Shown piece by piece: positions 59,488 through 64,000 of a stretch of 64,000 bases of DNA (position 1 is its first letter; each line of letters starts with the position of its first letter). Position numbers and translations under genes: made by a program. A model generated the notes under the pieces. That model did no database searches. It was not told the DNA's origin and worked only from the letters and a program-made list of their open reading frames with translations. The DNA is taken from assembly GCA_045578245.1 (NCBI GenBank), contig JAZNJX010000098.1:1-64000 (forward strand), given 5' to 3'. The DNA comes from Fimenecus sp045578245. GTDB taxonomy: Bacteria > Bacillota > Clostridia > Oscillospirales > Acutalibacteraceae.

Positions 59488-60315
59488 ATGAAAAATTATC
59501 TTACATACCCTTGTAAAGTGATGAATATCACACAGGGGTACACAGGAAACTATAGCCATGGACCACACAATACAGGTGCACCGAAGGATTATCCATGGGA
59601 TGAAGCATGTGAGAACTCTGGAAGAAGCCCTATGTATTGTCCTTGTGATGAAATGATTGTTAAAAGGGTCTATATCAAAGGCACGAACACCATCTGGCTT
59701 GAAAGTACAACACCAGTGTATTTTGCTGATGGAACAAGCGATTATGTTACCTTAATGGTGATGCACCCTAATGACAGTGATGTTGCAAAACTTAAAGAGG
59801 GACAGAAGTTCAAGAGAGGAAAACTTATCTGTCACGAAGGCACTGATGGTAATGCAACAGGTAATCACTTCCATTTTGCTGTTGGTAAAGGCAAGATGAA
59901 AGGCAATGGCTGGGTTAAAAACTCAAAAGGTAAATGGGTATTATCTACCGTGAATGGCTCAAAGAAACCTGAAACAATGTTCTACATTGACCCGAAATTC
60001 ACAACAGTTAAGAACCAAAAGGGATTAAGGTTTAAAGAACTTCCAAAGGAAGATAACTTCTTCCCACCACACGGATATTTCCGTAAAGGTGACAAAGGCG
60101 AAAATGTTGAGAAAATCAATCAGTTCTATCATGATGTTTTCCCTGTGTATGAGAAAACATTGAATCGTAATGCCGATGATGTTTTAGGTGTTCTTTTTGG
60201 TGACAATAGCGTTGCCTGGACTAAAGAGTTTCAAATACGTACCGGATTAACGCCAGACGGCAATTTTGGACCAAAAACATATGCAAAAGCCCAAGAGTTT
60301 GGGTTTGAATTTTAA
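59488..60315 (+). CDS. Endolysin: M23-like peptidase with peptidoglycan-binding domain
   Basis: A 275-residue lysin. The N-terminal domain has the M23 pattern: N-Y-S-H-G-P-H-N-T-G then D near 32, and the TGNHFHFAVGKG HxH motif near residue 125. It would cleave peptide cross-bridges. The C-terminal 80 residues match a PG-binding type 1 repeat (GDNSVAWTKEFQIRTGLTP, DGNFGPKTYAKAQEFG). ATG at 59488 follows AAGGAGTG. Confidence 0.82.
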   Translation: MKNYLTYPCKVMNITQGYTGNYSHGPHNTGAPKDYPWDEACENSGRSPMYCPCDEMIVKRVYIKGTNTIWLESTTPVYFADGTSDYVTLMVMHPNDSDVAKLKEGQKFKRGKLICHEGTDGNATGNHFHFAVGKGKMKGNGWVKNSKGKWVLSTVNGSKKPETMFYIDPKFTTVKNQKGLRFKELPKEDNFFPPHGYFRKGDKGENVEKINQFYHDVFPVYEKTLNRNADDVLGVLFGDNSVAWTKEFQIRTGLTPDGNFGPKTYAKAQEFGFEF

Positions 60316-60331
60316 TTAAAGGAGAATTATT

Positions 60332-60661
60332 ATGGAAATCATTAAGAATTACATTATCATCCCTATTATTTTAGTGTGCCTCATTGTAGGTTACATCCTT
60401 AAAAACATTGTCTCCACAGACAAAATCAACAAGTTCATTCCACTTATTATGGCCGTTCTTGGTGTTCTTCTAAGCCTCTGGCTAAACGACTGGCAGTTCA
60501 CTGTGAATGTGATGCTCGGTGGTCTTGTCTCTGGTCTTGCATCTTCAGGTACATACGATGGATATAAAGGACTTAAAGAATACTTTGGCAATATTAAAGG
60601 ATTTAAAGATTTTTTTGTTGATATTGTTGATAAATACTTTTTCAACAAAAAAAACGAATGA
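60332..60661 (+). CDS. Phage holin
   Basis: A 109-residue membrane protein with three or more hydrophobic segments (7-25, IIIPIILVCLIVGYILK; 36-51, FIPLIMAVLGVLLSLWL; 58-75) and a basic C-terminus ending K-K-N-E. It is located just after endolysin with an AAGGAG site and fits the family of short phage holins. It forms the pores that let endolysin reach the wall. Confidence 0.85.
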   Translation: MEIIKNYIIIPIILVCLIVGYILKNIVSTDKINKFIPLIMAVLGVLLSLWLNDWQFTVNVMLGGLVSGLASSGTYDGYKGLKEYFGNIKGFKDFFVDIVDKYFFNKKNE

Positions 60662-60742
60662 TTTTTTATTTAAAAAACTGAATTGATACAATCAAATAAA
60701 GAAACACGTATTTTTTTATTACTTTATATAGGAGCTGTAAAT

Positions 60743-61237
60743 ATGAAATTTAATGAAGCTTTAAATCTTATGAAACAAGGTTTCAAAGTAAAACTTCCAT
60801 CCTGGGGTGGATATTGGTGCTGGGACGAAGAAAAACAGACCATTATGATGCACTGCAAGGAAGGTAACGTTCTCGATATTAGAAAGACACAGAGAGTTGA
60901 ATACACTCTTGGAAACATCATGTCAGATGAGTGGATTGTTGCTGATGAAAATAACACTCCAATTCTTGGTGGTGTTGCTACATTTAACTTCGGTGAAGCA
61001 ATCAAATACCTCAAGCGTGGATTCAAGGTGAAACGTCTTGGATGGAATGGTAAGAATCAGTATATTGAACTTGCCAAAGGTATCAGCTACGTAAACCCTA
61101 ACGGTGTAGTGATAAACTGCGAACACAAAGATATCGGAAATATGGCAATTGCCTTTAACGGTACATCAGGCGTACAAATGGGCTGGCTTGCCTCACAGTC
61201 AGACATGCTTGCCGAAGACTGGATTTTCGCAGAATAA
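60743..61237 (+). CDS. Tandem DUF2829 (Tad2-like) anti-defence protein
   Basis: A 164-residue protein made of two DUF2829 domains. Domain 1, about 1-70: MKFNEALNLMKQGFKVKLP, W-G-G-Y-W-C-W, then SDEWIVAD. Domain 2, about 80-164: FNFGEAIKYLKRGFKVKRLGW, NGKNQYIEL, GWLASQSDMLAEDWIFAE. DUF2829 members include Tad2, which binds the cyclic ADP-ribose signal of Thoeris defence and blocks it. Tad2 is usually a single domain that forms oligomers. The gene lies after lysis genes, in a typical cargo position, with an AGGAG site. Function is inferred from the family. Confidence 0.78.
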   Translation: MKFNEALNLMKQGFKVKLPSWGGYWCWDEEKQTIMMHCKEGNVLDIRKTQRVEYTLGNIMSDEWIVADENNTPILGGVATFNFGEAIKYLKRGFKVKRLGWNGKNQYIELAKGISYVNPNGVVINCEHKDIGNMAIAFNGTSGVQMGWLASQSDMLAEDWIFAE

Positions 61238-61241
61238 CCAT

Positions 61242-61259
61242 TTTGCAATCAAATGCAAA
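61242..61259. repeat. 18-bp dispersed palindrome, copy 5 (intergenic)
   Basis: TTTGCAATCAAATGCAAA directly after the Tad2-like stop. This is the only non-coding copy, and it shows that the sequence is not kept for protein reasons. Confidence 0.7.
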
Positions 61260-61309
61260 ATGATATAATGATATCATAATATCAAAATTGAATATTTAGA
61301 ATCATTTTT

Positions 61310-61348
61310 CCCCCTGTAGAACTCAAGGCTCTTAAGGGGGGATTTTTT
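61310..61348 (+). terminator. Intrinsic terminator of the late/lysis operon
   Basis: CCCCCT (61310-61315) pairs with AGGGGG (61335-61340), then G-A and six T residues. Confidence 0.8.
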
Positions 61349-61555
61349 AATGCAAAAAAATTGTTGCAACACTAACAAAAAGTCAAATATTTTCGATTAA
61401 AGCTGTAAAGTCAAAAATAAAGAAGAAAATTATCGAAAACATGAAAAATAATGCAAGAAACATTATTTATAGTACTATTTTGGATAAAATTGGAAATAAA
61501 CTTCCTTGATATATTTGAAAAAGCAAATTAAAATTATTTCAAAAGAGGTCGGGCT

Positions 61556-61798
61556 ATGAAAGAAAAAGAGAAGTTTGGAAAATTGATTAGAGATAGCAGA
61601 GAGAATAAAAACTTATCTCGAGAACAACTTGCCGAGAGGTGCAAAGTCACAGACAAAAGTATAAGTAATATAGAACTCGGCAAATCCGACCCTAAGTTAA
61701 GTACGGTTATGCGCATATGCAATGTACTTGAAATTGATGTGAAAGCTTTAGCTGAATTCACATTTATGGAAGAGGATGCTGATGTTGAGTCGTTTTAA
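61556..61798 (+). CDS. XRE-family HTH regulator (right-end cassette)
   Basis: An 80-residue protein with one XRE-type helix-turn-helix (LSREQLAERCKVTDKSISNIELG). ATG 61556 follows AGAGG. It starts the AT-rich segment between the lysis terminator and attR and could control the unknown genes that follow. It is unlike the phage repressor and has no peptidase domain. Confidence 0.8.
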   Translation: MKEKEKFGKLIRDSRENKNLSREQLAERCKVTDKSISNIELGKSDPKLSTVMRICNVLEIDVKALAEFTFMEEDADVESF

Positions 61799-61864
61799 TT
61801 TAATAAATGTTGGGTTTTGTCAATCAGTGTTGTACTTTCAGTAAAAGAGAAGAAAACTTATTGG

Positions 61865-61899
61865 ACAATACGGGTATATTTTTTCTGTTTCCGTATTGT
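61865..61899. terminator. Hairpin downstream of the XRE gene
   Basis: A perfect 9-bp repeat ACAATACGG (61865-61873) with CCGTATTGT (61891-61899); a T/A-rich tract follows. Confidence 0.6.
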
Positions 61900-61915
61900 A
61901 TTTAATTTTATGTTT

Positions 61916-61924
61916 TGTTATAAT
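61916..61924 (+). promoter_or_regulatory. Extended -10 promoter for the right-end genes
   Basis: TGTTATAAT, an extended -10 box, lies about 138 bp before the four-helix membrane protein gene. No convincing -35 is seen. Confidence 0.5.
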
Positions 61925-62061
61925 TAGCGAAAGGGGTTAGCGTTTTTACACAAACTAATAACATACTTTAAGTTCATTTGTAAACTGTACAAGCGTATAA
62001 GCATAGTATTAAGTAGGTTGTATTTTCTAATACAGATAGGGTTTGTGTATTAAGAAAAAAT

Positions 62062-62460
62062 ATGGAGCAACACCTTAAAAATCATTTTAAAAAAACATAT
62101 CAAATAATTCACTGTATAGAAATAGTTTTATTCATTGTGGGACTTTTTTTTGAATGCTATAATGTATATAATGAAACTAATGTGAATCTGTTTTTTCTTG
62201 CTACCACAATATATATACTTAATAATTATTTCCAAATAATAAAAATGACACAAGAGACTAATGGCATATTGCCATATGTATTTCTTGGGTCCATTTCTGC
62301 TTTGGGAATAATTATTGTTATAGAATTTTTGAGTTATGTTGTTGCCAATGTTGGAACTAGTATTTTGCCAATAAAGACACCAGTATATGTGTTGTATTTT
62401 GTGGTTTTTATTAGTGAAATATACAAATTAACTATAGAATATAAACCGCCTTCAAAATAA
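62062..62460 (+). CDS. Four-helix membrane protein of unknown function
   Basis: A 132-residue protein with four predicted membrane spans (about 15-36, 41-61, 69-97 and 107-128) and short loops. The base composition is very AT-rich. It is in a likely operon with the next two genes, at the right end of the prophage. The ribosome site is weak. I recognise no family. Cargo or superinfection protection is possible from position only. Confidence 0.6.
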   Translation: MEQHLKNHFKKTYQIIHCIEIVLFIVGLFFECYNVYNETNVNLFFLATTIYILNNYFQIIKMTQETNGILPYVFLGSISALGIIIVIEFLSYVVANVGTSILPIKTPVYVLYFVVFISEIYKLTIEYKPPSK

Positions 62461-62498
62461 AAACTAATTATGAAATTAAGAATATGGTGGAGAAAATT

Positions 62499-62864
62499 AT
62501 GAGTTTTATAGAAGTATTAGCTATTATATTAATGATTGCATTTGGAGCTTGTTCTTTGTTCGGTTTGATACTTGTTGTCAAGAAAGTAATTAATTACCTG
62601 CTTTCCAATAAAAAGGTTTTTATAGGGAACGAAGTACAGCTCAATAGTTGCATGATTAATGATTCGTATGTGTTCCTTGAAATGAATAACACTATTGAAA
62701 AACAGATATCAACAATTTTGTACTATTTGCGATTAAGTGAAAATGGTAGGTTGTATAGGGAACATCCGTTTTTTCTAATGCAGAATAATGGTGCAAATCC
62801 ATGTGAAATAGACAAGGTTATTGAGATAAGACATAACTTTACGGAAGAACAATTATATATTTAA
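62499..62864 (+). CDS. Single-span membrane protein of unknown function
   Basis: A 121-residue protein with one N-terminal membrane helix (residues 4-30) and a soluble C-terminal domain (NSCMINDSYVFLEMNNTIEK and so on) facing the cytoplasm or outside. ATG 62499 is placed after GGTGGAG; an in-frame ATG at 62484 is possible. It follows the four-helix protein gene by 38 bp. No family recognised. Confidence 0.58.
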   Translation: MSFIEVLAIILMIAFGACSLFGLILVVKKVINYLLSNKKVFIGNEVQLNSCMINDSYVFLEMNNTIEKQISTILYYLRLSENGRLYREHPFFLMQNNGANPCEIDKVIEIRHNFTEEQLYI

Positions 62865-62897
62865 TATATAAAACAATGTGTATAAGGAAGTAATAGC

Positions 62898-63482
62898 GTG
62901 GAAAAAACTGCAGAATACTCTTGGGATGCATTAGAAAAATGTTTTGAAAAAGATATTCATCCTAAGTACCCAGAAATAGAATTTAATAAAATCAAGAAAG
63001 AACAGTTTAAAAGAACTTTTTGTGAATCTTATAAATATGTCAAAGCCAAATACATGACGGAAGATACAGAATGTTTAGACAGACATAAGCAGGCAGCAAT
63101 CTTGATTTGCTGTGTACTAAAGGAAGATATTTTGGTTTCGCAAAAAATTCCTGAAGGTAAAGAATTTGTAGGAAAGTATTCATTAGCTCTATCATTAGGA
63201 TTAGCTTTTATGTTGGACCGTTTAAAGGAAAGATTTGATGAAACTGGTATTGAAGAAGAAATAAACGATTTAACTGATATTATTGCTTTTGCGTGTCCAA
63301 CAAATTATTTTGATGTTCTTTTTAGAAATCTGTACTTTGAGGAAAAGGAACAGGGCTCAGTGTTTGTATTGACTTTAGCAAACACCTTGTTTCTGTTGGA
63401 GTATATTGCGTTAATGAAAAAAAATATACCATTTGAAAAGTTAAGAGAATATAATGATGATGGTACCGAAAAAGAGATTTAA
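62898..63482 (+). CDS. Cytoplasmic protein of unknown function at the prophage right end
   Basis: A 194-residue, helix-rich soluble protein. The segment ECLDRHKQAAILICCVLKED followed by YSLALSLGLAFMLDRLKERF looks like a conserved core, and proteins with a D-R-H-K-x-A-A pattern seem to recur in mobile elements, but I cannot assign a family. GTG start at 62898 after AAGGAAG. It is the last gene before attR and is ended by a strong terminator. Confidence 0.62.
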   Translation: MEKTAEYSWDALEKCFEKDIHPKYPEIEFNKIKKEQFKRTFCESYKYVKAKYMTEDTECLDRHKQAAILICCVLKEDILVSQKIPEGKEFVGKYSLALSLGLAFMLDRLKERFDETGIEEEINDLTDIIAFACPTNYFDVLFRNLYFEEKEQGSVFVLTLANTLFLLEYIALMKKNIPFEKLREYNDDGTEKEI

Positions 63483-63540
63483 AGATGTAAAAAGCATTAT
63501 GTTTCAGAAAAGATTACAAACGTTTCACAAACATTAATCA

Positions 63541-63567
63541 AAATCCCCTTAATATACAAGGGGATTT
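63541..63567 (+). terminator. Terminator at the prophage right end
   Basis: A perfect 10-bp stem AAATCCCCTT (63541-63550) with AAGGGGATTT (63558-63567), 7-nt loop, then GTTTATTT. Confidence 0.85.
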
Positions 63568-63573
63568 GTTTAT

Positions 63574-63619
63574 TTGGTAAGGACGAGGTCACCGGTTCGA
63601 ATCCGGTTAGCAGCTCCAA
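63574..63619 (+). other. attR core (3' half of tRNA-Thr)
   Basis: 46 bp identical to 28199-28244. There is no promoter or 5' tRNA half here, so it is a remnant and not a second tRNA gene. Confidence 0.93.
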
Positions 63620-63657
63620 AAATACAACTAAGTCGAAAGATTTGGTTGTATTTTTTT
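63620..63657 (+). terminator. Native tRNA-Thr terminator, displaced by the prophage
   Basis: AAATACAAC (63620-63628) pairs with GTTGTATTT (63645-63653), with a T run to 63657. Before integration it would follow the tRNA by a few bases. Confidence 0.8.
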
Positions 63658-63739
63658 ATGTATTTCCTACTTGCAACAAATCATTGCGTGACTTTTTCGT
63701 ATTATTATGTAATAATAAACTTGTAAGGAGGCGATACGA

Positions 63740-64000
63740 ATGTCCAAAGTTTCAAAAAATCTCAAAAAAATCAGAACAGAGAAAAAACTTACGCAGGATA
63801 CCTTGGCTGAAAAACTTCATGTTACACGTCAGGCAATCTCAAATTGGGAGAATGATAAAACCAAACCGGATATAGAATCCCTTGAAATGTTGGCAGAAGT
63901 GCTGGAAGTCGATATTGAAGAATTGATTTACGGAGAGAAAAAGTCTGTCATAAATTCACAGGATAAAACAAAGCAGAAAAACCGTATTAAGATTACACTT
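63740..64000 (+). CDS. XRE-family HTH regulator (partial, runs off the window)
   Basis: The first 87 residues of a host protein. Residues 5-60 are a helix-turn-helix of the XRE/HTH_3 type (LTQDTLAEKLHVTRQAISNWENDKTKPDIES). After VDIEELIYGEKK the chain goes on into a polar linker (QDKTKQKNRIKITL) that often precedes a membrane or sensor part in this class. ATG 63740 has GTAAGGAGG. It lies outside the prophage. Confidence 0.85.
   Translation, partial: MSKVSKNLKKIRTEKKLTQDTLAEKLHVTRQAISNWENDKTKPDIESLEMLAEVLEVDIEELIYGEKKSVINSQDKTKQKNRIKITL

Larger units (their letters stand above)
61238..61555. other. 318-bp AT-rich gap with palindrome and terminator
   Basis: The stretch holds the fifth palindrome copy, an AT-rich dyad (GATATAATGATATC-like, 61262-61275), the terminator at 61310-61348, and AT-rich sequence with no supported gene. 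It separates phage late genes from the right-end cassette. Confidence 0.6.
28199..63619 (+). mobile_element. Prophage (siphovirus type), about 35.4 kb, in tRNA-Thr
   Basis: The element is bounded by a 46-bp direct repeat of the tRNA 3' half. It contains in order integrase, lysogeny switch, early/replication genes, late regulator, terminase, head, tail, lysis and a post-lysis cargo segment. All structural modules of a long non-contractile-tailed phage are present and mostly undamaged. The head gene set (portal, MuF protein, minor capsid 1-3, Gp15-type tail chaperone) is like that of Listeria A118-type and related Lactobacillus phages. It therefore looks inducible, apart from a possible frame break in the PcfJ-like gene. 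Confidence 0.95.

Noticed and set aside
61262..61285. GATATAATGATATC-like dyad after the Tad2-like gene as a regulator site
   Set aside because: It is AT-rich, short and expected by chance in this composition; only the adjacent 18-bp palindrome recurs elsewhere.
63574..63619. Possible second tRNA-Thr gene
   Set aside because: Only the 3' 46 bases are present, with no 5' half and no promoter; it is attR.
1..64000. CRISPR array, rRNA genes, insertion sequence or diversity-generating retroelement
   Set aside because: No regularly spaced repeat array, rRNA-like stretch, transposase or reverse transcriptase was seen on either strand.

Overview
The window looks like a low-GC, Gram-positive anaerobe of the Clostridia, probably an Oscillospiraceae/Ruminococcaceae-type gut bacterium. 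The evidence is a PolC-type replicative polymerase, strong AGGAGG-type ribosome binding sites, a Firmicutes-style pyrH-frr-uppS-cdsA-dxr-rseP-ispG-polC cluster, and a secreted leucine-rich-repeat protein ending in a type I dockerin. It has two parts: a host core (1-28.2 kb) and one apparently complete siphovirus-type prophage (about 28.2-63.6 kb). A short stretch of host DNA follows.

Host core. A leftward set (0.1-4.2 kb) encodes a GH43-like glycosidase, an L-serine dehydratase with an N-terminal helix-turn-helix domain, a YhcH-family protein and a NahK-like sugar kinase. The rightward cluster (4.4-14.5 kb) covers UMP kinase, ribosome recycling, undecaprenyl and CDP-diacylglycerol synthesis, two MEP-pathway enzymes, the RseP protease and PolC. 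This PolC lacks the proofreading exonuclease normally inserted in its PHP domain. A histidine operon follows (hisZ-G-D-C-B-A-I-E, 14.6-20.7 kb) that has no hisH or hisF. Next come an M20 peptidase, the dockerin protein, a THUMP methyltransferase, a diacylglycerol kinase-like protein, RsmE and an RsmF-like methyltransferase. A tRNA-Thr(GGT) gene with a consensus promoter ends the core.

Prophage. A 46-bp direct repeat (28199-28244 and 63574-63619) consisting of the 3' part of the tRNA-Thr gene marks attL and attR. The left end carries the leftward lysogeny module: integrase, a TPR membrane protein and a LexA/CI-type repressor. Rightward genes follow in this order: a Cro-like regulator, small early genes, a PcfK/PcfJ-like pair (PcfJ split at an A7 slippery tract), zinc-ribbon small proteins, a DUF6017-like protein with an HUH rolling-circle Rep, an ArpU-like late regulator, terminase, portal, a MuF head protein fused to an ADP-ribosyltransferase domain, scaffold, capsid, connectors, tail tube, frameshift-linked tail chaperones, tape measure, baseplate, a fibre with a degenerate GDPD domain, an LRR tip protein, and the lysis genes. 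After lysis come a tandem-domain Tad2-like (DUF2829) protein and an AT-rich cassette of unknown genes next to attR.

Two DNA-level signals run across the prophage. One is the heptamer-like TCAGCGG: I located 26 copies of its core CAGCGG, all on the plus strand, including inside genes transcribed leftward, and in every reading frame. The other is an 18-bp palindrome of consensus TTTGCAATCGATTGCAAA, present five times. Neither is explained by the proteins encoded. All counts were made by eye.
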